NCBI GenBank assembly: GCA_947623955.1
Contig: CANQIP010000006.1
Coordinates: forward strand, 1-64,000
Direction: 5' to 3'
Length of the DNA stretch: 64,000 bases
Source of the DNA: an uncultured Clostridia bacterium
GTDB taxonomy: Bacteria; Bacillota; Clostridia; UBA1381
The position numbers and the translations under genes are program-made. The notes under the pieces were generated by a model. It worked only from the letters and a program-made list of their open reading frames with translations. It was not told the origin of the DNA and did no database searches. Positions 9,501 to 16,566 of the stretch are shown piece by piece. Within the stretch, counting starts at the first letter, position 1. Each line of letters begins with the position of its first letter.

Positions 9501-9829
9501 GTAAGGTGTTCCTCGGCATACGCACCGTTAAGGGTACGGGTCTTGAATACTCCACGGGCGGCTCAATCTCGAACGGCGGACTTGAAACCGAAGGCTGGAA
9601 GAGCGCGGGCGTGACGGCTCTTGACAAGGCTTGCCATGTGAGCGTCACAGCCGATTTCGCGGCGAAGAAGTGCGCGATTTCGCTTAACGGCAAGAAGGTC
9701 GGCGATATGGAATTCTTTAACGCCGAGAACTTCGGAGCGATAGAGGTTCTCGCGGTAAGACAGGAAAAGAACTTTGAATGGGCGACCGAAATCGACAATC
9801 TGAAAATCGGAATGCTTAAAAAACAGTAA
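6563..9829 (+). CDS. Secreted PL11 rhamnogalacturonan lyase with stalk domain and C-terminal sandwich domain
   Basis: 1088 residues. A signal peptide (MNKKFIAFLAALAIAASCTP, cut near AFAQ) is followed by the PL11 catalytic domain, about residues 50-690: RGLVAVPGSGGILVSWR, and repeated calcium-binding loops DLDGDGEFE, DFNGDGKSE and DTNGDGKTD that line the eight-bladed propeller of YesW/YesX. PL11 enzymes cleave rhamnose-galacturonic acid bonds of rhamnogalacturonan I by beta-elimination. Residues about 729-837 are a stalk domain with GRTLVPVRFIAENLG and DRTMIPLRAMAEAVG. A Pro-Thr-Glu linker leads to a C-terminal lectin-like beta-sandwich (about 890-1085). The GH88 hydrolase and uxaA/uxaB in the window could use its unsaturated products. 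A few family members act as exo-lyases, so the endo mode is not certain. Confidence 0.93.
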   Translation: MNKKFIAFLAALAIAASCTPAFAQYEQYTGAEADGMTLGHYTDEFKAADREETEKLYESRPKNERRFEYLTRGLVAVPGSGGILVSWRFLGTDSDSLCYNLYRNGEKLNNEPINASSYFDINAPEGSKYELREVVDGAENGVTTETTAWDKDHIAFKIEDREGYNVDDGTVGDLDGDGEFEVILRRIPSMDTTKERTAYPLIEAYKTDGTHMWTIDIGPNEINEHDINMMVYDFNGDGKSEVVMRSFEGTVDGAGNEIGDTNGDGKTDYTKDANNLAIFQDRQYVVSTPEFLSVYDGETGAELDRTDLLPVKEPLSEWSYNYTDTGRLTKRASHYLFGLAYLDGVTPSVVMVRGAWDNVRAAAWHLDENGKFVVDWQCLTPNKADDDSIWGAWNHNMTVADVDFDGKDEILSGPAAIDHDGTQMYATKAYDNDGKAQKLLHGDAFDVAKMDPDFDGYLVWACHENHPLMANTDLHDARTGQVAWGYGKNKDTGRSRAGDIDPTHKGYEVWASTAQNPSTFKDERITDSVWNEISFRNPDGSEATVNCLPVNFKVYWDGDLLSEFLDDVSVSKWNWEDKTVDILMTADGCASNSGTKAVPCAAADIFGDWRDEIIWKTKDEKEIWIYSTAIPTSYKIPTLMHDSFYRASIAMQNNHYNQPANVSYYLGAETTEVPVFEGYVMKDGEKLTNPDLTGTHQTYKITGTNPGTFSMKLLADSPNAIVGNDIVKIDPEDDKVVPTIIDGRTLVPVRFIAENLGMTVDWNGDTREVGFTGNGYSVKMTLDKAEYTVNDKPYTLDVPAASINDRTMIPLRAMAEAVGMQVEWDGDRKLIYLGKHAFYDKDESDRYVEGMKTGTIPTPAPEATPEPTPDPSLTAEHTEYTDGDGNTWNIYVDEDFESYSAGDAAGWAGTKPAPLDSIGVMKSGGSNVMAISGSSKGNRNAVYTAPFAMKDNALIEFDWMPGECTGGTSYGEIRLADESGKVFLGIRTVKGTGLEYSTGGSISNGGLETEGWKSAGVTALDKACHVSVTADFAAKKCAISLNGKKVGDMEFFNAENFGAIEVLAVRQEKNFEWATEIDNLKIGMLKKQ

Positions 9830-9845
9830 AAATGCGACAAAACTC

Positions 9846-9874
9846 TTGCACTTTTGCGTGATACACTATATAAT
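9846..9874 (+). promoter_or_regulatory. Sigma-A promoter of glyA
   Basis: TTGCAC (9846-9851), 17-bp spacer, TATAAT (9869-9874), 35 bases before the chosen ATG at 9910; the ATG at 9880 would lie at the transcription start, which argues against it. Confidence 0.75.
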
Positions 9875-9909
9875 GTAGCATGAGTAATATTCAGAAAGGA
9901 ATCACAAAT

Positions 9910-11151
9910 ATGGAAAAATACGAGAAGATGAAGTCGTTTGACCCCGAGGTTTACGCGGCTATCCAGGACGAAACAAATCGTCAGAACAATAAAATCGAGC
10001 TTATCGCGTCGGAAAACTTTGTTTCGGAGCGTATCATGGAGGCTAACGGCTCGCCGCTGACAAACAAGTACGCGGAGGGTTATCCCGGCAAGCGTTACTA
10101 CGGCGGCTGCGAGTACGTTGATGTTGTGGAGACGCTCGCGATAGAGAGAGCGAAAAAGCTTTTCGGCGCGGGCTTTGCGAACGTGCAGGCGCACAGCGGC
10201 GCGCAGGCTAATATGGCTGTGTTCTTTGCTCTGCTTACGCCCGGCGACACGGTTCTTTCAATGAGTCTCGCGCACGGCGGTCATTTGAGCCACGGCTCGC
10301 CGGTAAATATGTCGGGTAAGTATTTTAACATTGTTCCCTACGGCGTTACCGAGGACACGAACACGATAGACTACGACGAGGTTCGTAAGCTTGCTCTGGA
10401 GCATAAGCCTAAGCTTATTCTCGCGGGCGCGAGCGCGTATCCGAGAGTTATCGACTTTGAGAAGTTCGCCGAAATCGCGAAGGAGGTCGGCGCGTACTTC
10501 ATGGTCGACATGGCGCATATCGCGGGTCTTGTCGCGGCTGGCGAGCATCCCTCGCCGATGCCGTACGCGGACATTGTTACGACGACCACGCACAAGACGC
10601 TGCGCGGCCCGAGAGGCGGTCTTATCCTCACAAACGACGAGGAACTCGCGAAGAAAATCAACAAGGCTATATTCCCCGGTATTCAAGGCGGTCCCCTGAT
10701 GCACACTATCGCGGCAAAGGCGGTATGCTTTAAGGAGGCTCTCGAACCGAGCTTTAAGGAGTACGCAAAACAGGTCGTAAAGAACGCGGCTGTACTCGCG
10801 AAAACGCTGCAGGACGAGGGATTTAAGCTTGTTTCGGGCGGTACGGACAACCACCTCATGCTTTTGGATCTCACCGACACCGGCGTTACCGGCAAGGATG
10901 CGGAGCATATGCTCGACGAGGTCGGTATTACCGTCAACAAGAACGCTATCCCGTTCGACACGAAAAGCCCGTTCATCACGAGTGGTCTCAGGATAGGCAC
11001 TCCCGCGTCAACGTCGCGCGGCTTTAAGGAGGACGATATGGTCGAGATAGGTAAGCTTATCGCCATGACCATAAAGGATTTTGAGGGCACAAAGGACGAG
11101 GTACGAGCAAGAGTTAAGGCTCTTTGCGATAAATATCCGCTGTATAAATAA
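9910..11151 (+). CDS. glyA: Serine hydroxymethyltransferase
   Basis: PLP enzyme that turns serine and tetrahydrofolate into glycine and 5,10-methylene-THF, the main one-carbon source. 413 residues from the ATG at 9910, the normal family length; AGAAAGGAA lies 9 bases upstream. An in-frame ATG at 9880 would add ten residues without homology. The PLP lysine is in [14 protein letters not shown], the substrate/cofactor motifs are [19 protein letters not shown] and HSGAQAN. Transcribed alone, with promoter and terminator. Confidence 0.97.
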   Translation: MEKYEKMKSFDPEVYAAIQDETNRQNNKIELIASENFVSERIMEANGSPLTNKYAEGYPGKRYYGGCEYVDVVETLAIERAKKLFGAGFANVQAHSGAQANMAVFFALLTPGDTVLSMSLAHGGHLSHGSPVNMSGKYFNIVPYGVTEDTNTIDYDEVRKLALEHKPKLILAGASAYPRVIDFEKFAEIAKEVGAYFMVDMAHIAGLVAAGEHPSPMPYADIVTTTTHKTLRGPRGGLILTNDEELAKKINKAIFPGIQGGPLMHTIAAKAVCFKEALEPSFKEYAKQVVKNAAVLAKTLQDEGFKLVSGGTDNHLMLLDLTDTGVTGKDAEHMLDEVGITVNKNAIPFDTKSPFITSGLRIGTPASTSRGFKEDDMVEIGKLIAMTIKDFEGTKDEVRARVKALCDKYPLYK

Positions 11152-11162
11152 TAAGCATACAA

Positions 11163-11199
11163 ACACCGCACAGACTGATGTCCGTGCGGTGTTTTTGTT
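11163..11199 (+). terminator. glyA terminator
   Basis: Stem ACACCGCAC / GTGCGGTGT followed by TTTTTGTTT, 11 bases after the glyA stop. Confidence 0.85.
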
Positions 11200-11202
11200 T
11201 GC

Positions 11203-11336
11203 AAAAAAACCGCCTTGATTTCTCAAAGCGGTTTCAGTGAAATCGGCATTTTGGCGGGTGTGCCCTTTCCCGCATTTCTTTTGACCCGAAGGTGCGTAGC
11301 AGCACAATCTCTACTTCAAAATGTCTATTTTATTGT
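11203..11336 (-). ncRNA. Candidate small structured RNA, family not recognised
   Basis: About 134 nt on the minus strand with its own consensus promoter just upstream and an intrinsic terminator at its end (stem AAACCGC(C)TTG / CAA(A)GCGGTTT then seven T). No open reading frame or ribosome site. Inside, CATTTTG pairs with CAAAATG, TGTGC with GCACA, and CACC-TTCG-GGTC or GCGGG/CCCGC give apical hairpins, so a long closed rod with loops is possible. I considered 6S RNA and other clostridial small RNAs and cannot decide. It is separated from tRNA-Glu by a palindromic repeat. Confidence 0.6.
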
Positions 11337-11342
11337 ATATAT

Positions 11343-11371
11343 ATTATACCACGTTTATTCTTTTTTGTAAA
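11343..11371 (-). promoter_or_regulatory. Promoter of the candidate small RNA
   Basis: On the minus strand TTTACA (11366-11371), 17-bp spacer, TATAAT (11343-11348); no gene start follows, only the structured region ending in a terminator. Confidence 0.75.
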
Positions 11372-11385
11372 GAGCCATACGGGCA

Positions 11386-11403
11386 GATAATATCCGCCCC
11401 TAT
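11386..11403. repeat. Short palindromic repeat, copy 2 of 3
   Basis: GGGC ... GCCC palindrome around ATAATAT; in reverse complement it begins TAGGGGCGGATATTATC, like the copies at 3767-3790 and 24867-24891. Confidence 0.5.
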
Positions 11404-11430
11404 TGTGTGCCGCGCAAAGCCGGCACACAA

Positions 11431-11460
11431 AAAAGACCCGACACTTTCGTGTCGGGTTTT
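11431..11460 (-). terminator. tRNA-Glu terminator
   Basis: On the minus strand ACCCGACAC / GTGTCGGGT with a GAAA loop, then CTTTTTT, starting directly at the 3' CCA of the tRNA. Confidence 0.88.
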
Positions 11461-11534
11461 GGTGACTCGTGCGGGAATCGAACCCGCGTTGCCGGCGTGA
11501 GAGGCCGGAGTCTTAACCGCTTGACCAACGAGCC
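11460..11534 (-). tRNA. tRNA-Glu (CTC)
   Basis: Complete cloverleaf on the minus strand with encoded CCA. Acceptor GGCTCGT pairs with ACGAGTC; the anticodon stem CCGGC / GCCGG encloses CTCTCAC, giving anticodon CTC; the T arm is GCGGGTTCGATTCCCGC. Glu identity fits the GGC...TGGTCAAGCGGTTAAGA D-arm. Transcribed alone and ended by a terminator. Confidence 0.96.
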
Positions 11535-11640
11535 GTACAGCTTGTATATAATACCACAAAAAAACGGGGTTGTCAAGAGAAAAAAATCGGTTTTTGAAAA
11601 ATTTTTCATACGCCGATTTTTCTCTTAAAACCGCTTTAAA

Positions 11641-12507
11641 TCAAATCTCGACAAGCTCGTAATCGGTCGTGCCGAAGCCGAGCTTTGCCGCCGCCTCAAT
11701 TGTGTGAGCGCCGTTTTTGCTCTCCACCCTTTCGAGAAAATGCGCCTGACCGGGATCGTCCTTCGCGGCATAAATCAAATCGAGACACGCCTTGTCTATC
11801 GCTATCGGGTCGTCGGACGCGAGTATGCCTATATCCTTCATGCACGGATCCTCCGCCACGGCGCAGCAGTCGCAGTCGACCGACAGATTTTTCATCACGT
11901 TTATATACACGATATTTCCGTTAAAATGCTTTGCAACGGCGCATGCCGCGTCCGCCATAGCCTCCAGAAACTCGTCCTGTCCGCATATCCACGCCTTGCT
12001 TAGATCTCCGCCGCCGTGAATAAGATTTTTACCCTTCGACGACGCGCAGCCTATCGCAAGCTGTTTGAGCGAGCCGCCGAAACCGCCCATCGGGTGACCC
12101 TTAAAATGCGCGAGCACAAGCATCGAGTCGTAATTCAAAAGATTTTTGCCGACTATATCCTTCTTCATTCTTGCGCCGTTCTCGACGGGTATCTCCGCAT
12201 CGGGGCCCTCGGCATCCATTAAATCAAAGTCGAAATAATCCTCCCAGCCGTGCTTTTTGATGAGTTTTAAATGTTTCGGCGTGGTGTTTCTCGCGCCGTC
12301 GTAGGCGGTGTTGCACTCAACAGCGGTACCCTTTACAACGTCAACTATTCCCTTCCAGAAGTCGGGCTTTAGGAAATTTTGATTGCCCTCCTCGCCGGAG
12401 TGGATCTTCACGGCGACCTTGCCCGTAAGTTCCTTGCCGACCGCGTTGTACAGCCGTATAACCTCGTCAGGCGTTATATTTTTTGAAAAGTAAACCTTTG
12501 CGCTCAT
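11641..12507 (-). CDS. DUF362 family protein
   Basis: 288 residues of the DUF362 fold without the C-terminal ferredoxin domain that many relatives have. Recognisable parts are VAVKIHSGEEGN, the middle DSMLVLAHFKGHPMGGFGG (where relatives have a conserved S-x-x-K-x-H) and LKQLAIGCAS. Two adjacent cysteines (CDCCAVAEDPCMKDIG) in the second half could bind a metal or cluster. Function is not established. It starts two bases after the YolD-like gene stop, so it belongs to the polymerase transcript. Confidence 0.85.
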   Translation of the reverse strand: MSAKVYFSKNITPDEVIRLYNAVGKELTGKVAVKIHSGEEGNQNFLKPDFWKGIVDVVKGTAVECNTAYDGARNTTPKHLKLIKKHGWEDYFDFDLMDAEGPDAEIPVENGARMKKDIVGKNLLNYDSMLVLAHFKGHPMGGFGGSLKQLAIGCASSKGKNLIHGGGDLSKAWICGQDEFLEAMADAACAVAKHFNGNIVYINVMKNLSVDCDCCAVAEDPCMKDIGILASDDPIAIDKACLDLIYAAKDDPGQAHFLERVESKNGAHTIEAAAKLGFGTTDYELVEI

Positions 12508-12509
12508 AA

Positions 12510-12917
12510 TTATCTCCTTTCGCTTAACTTAATATCCGCAATATCTTCCATTATTATAACACGTCCGTCAGCCATTGTCACGCTTTTTTCGTATTCGTTT
12601 ACGCGTTTTATCCGACCTTCGGCGGTCATGTACGCGCCGCCCGCCTTTTTGCCGTCCGGCACGAAATACGTTATTGCGGCGAACGGCTTTTCGCGTATAT
12701 TTTCGGCGAGCAGCATGAGTTTTTCGTTTATGACTTCCTTTTCACTCTCCGAAAGCTCCGTTTTGCGGTCGGTGAGCCGCTGCATTTCGCTGACCTCGCC
12801 GTCAAAGCCCACAAGCGCCATAAACGGCGAGAACTGCGCCGCCCTGTCAACCATTGACATATGCGCGTGCTTTTTCGAGACGTGGTGCGGGAGGTTTATT
12901 ATATCGTCGTATCTCAC
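12510..12917 (-). CDS. YolD-like protein
   Basis: 135-residue protein of the YolD-like family, usually found beside UvrX/UmuC-type Y-family polymerases and thought to be a partner of the polymerase. MSMVDRAAQFSPFMALVGFD near residues 20-39 is the family signature; the C-terminal half (VNEYEKSVTMADGRVIIMED) is the beta-rich part that other members share. The start is GTG at 12917, overlapping the polymerase stop (GTGA), which implies coupled translation and a joint function. Confidence 0.88.
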   Translation of the reverse strand: MRYDDIINLPHHVSKKHAHMSMVDRAAQFSPFMALVGFDGEVSEMQRLTDRKTELSESEKEVINEKLMLLAENIREKPFAAITYFVPDGKKAGGAYMTAEGRIKRVNEYEKSVTMADGRVIIMEDIADIKLSERR

Positions 12918-14434
12918 GCCTTATGACCTCCAATCTGCCTGTTGCGGTCTATGGCGGTGCCGCCCTCCTCCAAATTCATACCCTTTATAACGGCGTTTTT
13001 GCCGTACTTTTTCTTTATGTCCAACAGCGCGTGCTGCATATTTTTCTCTTTGATTTCGGCGCGTTTTTCCGCCTCGCGCCTTTTATCCTCCTCGCCGTAA
13101 TCGGTGAAAAGGTCAAGCTGCTCGTACTCCTTCTTGGGCGGCAGACTGTCCTCGCTCACAACGCGCTCCGCGACAAGGTTCACGCGCCTTATGAGGAATT
13201 TTGGGTTGATTATCCTGTCGTAGAGTTCCATGACCGCGTCGGTGATAAGCCGCGTTGACGACGTTTTACAGCCGAGATTTACCGTGCCGTGCGCGTGTTT
13301 CGGCACTTTTCTGCCGTAGTGATCGGTCGTGACCTCGCCCTTGTACGCGCGGCGTTTTTCGTCGGTCGAGAGATTTTCAATGTCGTAGCCCACTGTCAGT
13401 ACCATGCGGTCTGTCACGAGCCGCTTGTCCACCAAATCAAGCACGAGCAGATCAGCCATTTCACGCACGATGAGCCTTCCCTTTTCCGCGTCGTACGGGC
13501 AGTGAAATACCTGCCCCGAACCGACGGAGTGATTTTCGGGTTCGTACGCCCGCACGTCCTCGACGGTACACGGCTCCCAGCCCCACGCGTGGTCGATAAG
13601 AAGTTCCGCGTTCACGCCGAACAGCTTGTACAATAAGTCCTCGTTGTAAAATTCGTTCGACTTGCCTATTGAGCATCGCGCCACGTCGCCCATGGTGTAC
13701 ATACCGTTTTTTTCGAGTTTACGCGCGTAACCCCTGCCGACGCGCCAGAAATCGGTTATCGGTCGGTGTTCCCACAATATGCGGCGGTACGACATTTCGT
13801 CAAGTTCGGCGATCCTCACACCGTCGCTGTCGGGCTCGATATGCTTAGCCACAATGTCCATCGCGACCTTCGCGAGATAAAGATTTGTGCCGATACCCGC
13901 CGTGGCGGTTATGCCCGTGGCTTTAAGCACCTCGCGCACGACCTTTACCGTCAGGTCACGCGGCGACAGCGCGTACGTGCTTAAATAGGACGTGACGTCG
14001 ATAAAAACCTCGTCCACCGAGTACACTATAATATCCTCCGGCGCGAAAAACCGCATATATATGCCGTATATGCGCTTGCTGTACTCCATGTAAAGCGACA
14101 TACGCGGCACTGCAGTAATGTACGACACGGCAAGCGACGCGTCGTTTTTAAGCTCCGTATCGTCGAACGACTCGCCCTTAAATTCTCCGTCGGGCGCGGA
14201 TTTAAGGCGTTTCGTGTTTACTTCTTTAACCTTTGACACGACCTCGAAAAGCCGCGCTCTGCCGGGTATGCCGTATGCTTTCAGCGACGGCGACACCGCG
14301 AGACATATCGTCTTTTCGGTGCGGCTCTCGTCCGCAACGACGAGGTTTGTTTTTAGCGGGTCAAGCCCGCGCTCGGCGCACTCCGCGGAGGCGTAGAACG
14401 ATTTCAAATCTATCGCTATATATTTTCTTTCCAT
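12914..14434 (-). CDS. Y-family DNA polymerase, UvrX/UmuC type
   Basis: Error-prone translesion polymerase, 506 residues from the ATG at 14434; the longer open frame upstream has no homology and runs into the previous gene. YIAIDLKSFYASAE shows the UvrX-type D-x-K-S-F-Y-A in place of DinB's D-x-D, and YSVDEVFIDVT holds the catalytic acidic residues of the palm. A thumb with helix-hairpin-helix (about residues 175-245) and a little-finger domain follow. The tail (about 410-500) is charged and ends close to the YolD start. No LexA box was seen upstream: the gene follows GH88 by 22 bases and seems to be transcribed with it. Confidence 0.93.
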   Translation of the reverse strand: MERKYIAIDLKSFYASAECAERGLDPLKTNLVVADESRTEKTICLAVSPSLKAYGIPGRARLFEVVSKVKEVNTKRLKSAPDGEFKGESFDDTELKNDASLAVSYITAVPRMSLYMEYSKRIYGIYMRFFAPEDIIVYSVDEVFIDVTSYLSTYALSPRDLTVKVVREVLKATGITATAGIGTNLYLAKVAMDIVAKHIEPDSDGVRIAELDEMSYRRILWEHRPITDFWRVGRGYARKLEKNGMYTMGDVARCSIGKSNEFYNEDLLYKLFGVNAELLIDHAWGWEPCTVEDVRAYEPENHSVGSGQVFHCPYDAEKGRLIVREMADLLVLDLVDKRLVTDRMVLTVGYDIENLSTDEKRRAYKGEVTTDHYGRKVPKHAHGTVNLGCKTSSTRLITDAVMELYDRIINPKFLIRRVNLVAERVVSEDSLPPKKEYEQLDLFTDYGEEDKRREAEKRAEIKEKNMQHALLDIKKKYGKNAVIKGMNLEEGGTAIDRNRQIGGHKA

Positions 14435-14456
14435 TGTCCCGCCCCCCGTCCGTGAA

Positions 14457-15584
14457 TTACCAGAAGAGCAAATCGTTGCCGCGCAGCTTGTAAAGCGCCT
14501 CGGCAAAGAAGTAATCGCCGTATATTATCGGTATGTGCCTGCCGCGCTCACGCGGATACGCCTCCGTTCCCATTTGCAGAACCGAGTCGTTATCGTCGGT
14601 AAAGTCGCAGTATTTTTCAAGTGATTTAAGTATTTTAAGAGCCGCGTCAAGGTACATTTTCCTCTCGTGCTCTCCGACGTTGTTCGCTATCTCTATAAGT
14701 CCGCACGCGGCGCACGCTCCCGCCGTCGTGTCGATTATCGTCTCGTCCGGCGCGCGGAAGTCCGAGCGCGGCACGTAATCGGTAGCCGCAACAGCCGCGA
14801 TAAAATAATGCGCGACCTTCTTCGCGGTATCGAGATATATTTGCTTACCGGTGCGGATATAGCTCAGAACGTAGCCGTAGACCGCCCAGCTTTGACCGCG
14901 CGACCATGACGAGCCCGTTTTGTAGCCCTGACCGCCGATACTCTCTATGACCTCGCCCGTTTTAAGGTCGAGATTTACGATATGGTTCACCGAGCCGTCG
15001 TCACGGATATGCGTTCTCAACAACGTGTCGGCGTGGTTTTCGGCGACGTAACGGTAACGCGGGTCGTCATGCTCCGCGCCCGACATGTACAAAAGCGGTA
15101 TGTTCATCATACTGTCGATAATGACCCAGCCCTTGTTGTCGTCGCCGTTCCACGAGCGTATGAATTTTCCCTCCGCGTTGTAGCGCGCCATGAGCGTGTC
15201 AGCCGCGTATAAAACGCGCAGACGCGACTTTTTATTGCCCGTAATGCGGTAGTTCGCGCCACTCGACAAAAGCCACATAAATCCCACGTCGTGATGCAGC
15301 TTGTCGTACTCGTCAAACGCCGCGTCAAGCAGCTGCTCGGCTCTCTCAGCCGTTTCCATGTAACGCCCGTCGTGCGTGTCAACGTACATGAGCCACATAA
15401 GCCCCGCCCAGAAACCGTTCGTCCACCACGTGACGTCCTCCTTCGCCATATCGTTATGCACGCCGTTTACGGCAGTGTACGGTATTTTGTTTCTGCTGCG
15501 CTCGCTCACGGTTTTAAGCTTTTTGTCAAGCCTTTCCCACGTTTCGTTTACCCACGCTCTGTCTGTGTCGCTTAAATTATACAT
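14457..15584 (-). CDS. GH88 unsaturated glucuronyl/galacturonyl hydrolase
   Basis: 375 residues; removes the unsaturated uronic acid that polysaccharide lyases leave at the non-reducing end. Family features: WWTNGFWAGLMWLMY, HHDVGFMWL (with the first catalytic Asp), VIIDSMMNIPLLY (second Asp), and SSWSRGQSWAVYGY. No signal peptide, so it is cytoplasmic. Two ATGs are adjacent (15587, 15584); the second is 7 bases from AGGAGG and overlaps the ROK stop (TGATG), so it is chosen. With the PL11 lyase it suggests uptake of unsaturated oligosaccharides, although GH105 is the more usual partner of PL11. Confidence 0.9.
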   Translation of the reverse strand: MYNLSDTDRAWVNETWERLDKKLKTVSERSRNKIPYTAVNGVHNDMAKEDVTWWTNGFWAGLMWLMYVDTHDGRYMETAERAEQLLDAAFDEYDKLHHDVGFMWLLSSGANYRITGNKKSRLRVLYAADTLMARYNAEGKFIRSWNGDDNKGWVIIDSMMNIPLLYMSGAEHDDPRYRYVAENHADTLLRTHIRDDGSVNHIVNLDLKTGEVIESIGGQGYKTGSSWSRGQSWAVYGYVLSYIRTGKQIYLDTAKKVAHYFIAAVAATDYVPRSDFRAPDETIIDTTAGACAACGLIEIANNVGEHERKMYLDAALKILKSLEKYCDFTDDNDSVLQMGTEAYPRERGRHIPIIYGDYFFAEALYKLRGNDLLFW

Positions 15585-16531
15585 CATTTGTCCTCCTGTT
15601 TCGCCGCCAGCGCCGCGCCGATTATTCCCGCGTCGTTGTACAGCTTTGCTATTCTTATTTCCGTTTTCGGCATATGTTTGTTGTAGTCGTTCTTTTCGAC
15701 ATATTCGCGTATAGGCACAAGCAGCTCGTCGCCCTCGCGGCTTATGCCGCCGCCTATAACGAAAATCTCCGGCTGGAATACGTTTATCATATTGCACACG
15801 CCCACCGCGACGGAACGTATATACTGCTCCTTAACGAGCCTTGCCGCCTCGTCGCCCTTCTTCGCGCACTCGAACGCCGTTCTGCCGCTTACGTGTCCGC
15901 GCCGCCTTGCCCAGTCGTTTATGAGTGAGCGCGGGTATCTTTTGCGTGATTCCTCGGTCATGGCTTTAAGCGCCGTTACGGACGCGTACATTTCAAGACA
16001 GCCGCGTCTGCCGCAGCTGCACTTTTTGCCGCCCATGACTATCGTCGTGTGACCTATTTCCGCGCCCGCGCCATTAAAGCCACGGTATATCTTACCGTCC
16101 AGTATTATGCCGCCGCCCACGCCCGTGCCAAGCGTCATAAACACAAAGCTCGACGCGTTTTTACCCGTCGCGACGTACTCGCCGTAAGCCGCCGCGTTCG
16201 CATCGTTTTCGAGGTTTACGGGAAGGTCGATGTGCTTTTTCATCTCGGCGGCTATCGGCGCGTGATCCATTTTGAGGTTGTTCGCGTACACGACCATGCC
16301 CCGCGAATTATCGACCGTTCCCGGGCTGCCTATGCCTATCGCCCTGACCTCGCTCATGCTGTGACCGCTTTCACGCGTCACGCACCTTGCCAATGACGCC
16401 ATATCGCGCACTATTTCCTCATAGCCGCGTTCTCGGCGCGTGGGCGCGCTGTCCTTTTTTATTATTTTCCCTCTGTCGTCCACAAGTCCGACGGCTATGT
16501 TCGTGCCGCCCAAATCAATTCCTATATACAT
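15584..16531 (-). CDS. ROK family sugar kinase (glucokinase-like)
   Basis: 315 residues. The N-terminus has the phosphate-binding IGIDLGGTNIAVGLV; LENDANAAAYGEY holds the catalytic Asp region; CSCGRRGCLEMYAS is the ROK zinc site C-x-C-G-x2-G-C. There is no N-terminal helix-turn-helix, so it is a kinase and not a regulator. Substrate may be glucose, N-acetylmannosamine or another hexose. The start at 16531 has AAGGAG seven bases upstream; the frame extends 13 codons further without support. Coupled to GH88 by overlap. Confidence 0.92.
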   Translation of the reverse strand: MYIGIDLGGTNIAVGLVDDRGKIIKKDSAPTRRERGYEEIVRDMASLARCVTRESGHSMSEVRAIGIGSPGTVDNSRGMVVYANNLKMDHAPIAAEMKKHIDLPVNLENDANAAAYGEYVATGKNASSFVFMTLGTGVGGGIILDGKIYRGFNGAGAEIGHTTIVMGGKKCSCGRRGCLEMYASVTALKAMTEESRKRYPRSLINDWARRRGHVSGRTAFECAKKGDEAARLVKEQYIRSVAVGVCNMINVFQPEIFVIGGGISREGDELLVPIREYVEKNDYNKHMPKTEIRIAKLYNDAGIIGAALAAKQEDK

Positions 16532-16566
16532 TGTAAAACTCCTTACGCGGTTTATTCTTTCACATA

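Noticed and set aside
9880-9909. Longer glyA start at 9880.
   Set aside because: That ATG lies at the expected transcription start and has no ribosome site; 9910 has AGAAAGGAA at the right distance.
11230-11310. Similarity of the plus strand (CCGAAGGTGCGTAGCAGC) to the SRP RNA tip.
   Set aside because: The GGAA tetraloop and its pairing partners do not form, and promoter and terminator are on the minus strand.
14435-14506. Upstream extension of the Y-family polymerase to 14506.
   Set aside because: It would overlap the GH88 coding end and adds residues with no resemblance to the family; the ATG at 14434 starts the conserved sequence.
15585-15797. Upstream extension of the GH88 gene by 70 residues.
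   Set aside because: The extra sequence is Arg-rich out-of-frame reading of the ROK gene; the overlapping ATG at 15584 has AGGAGG.
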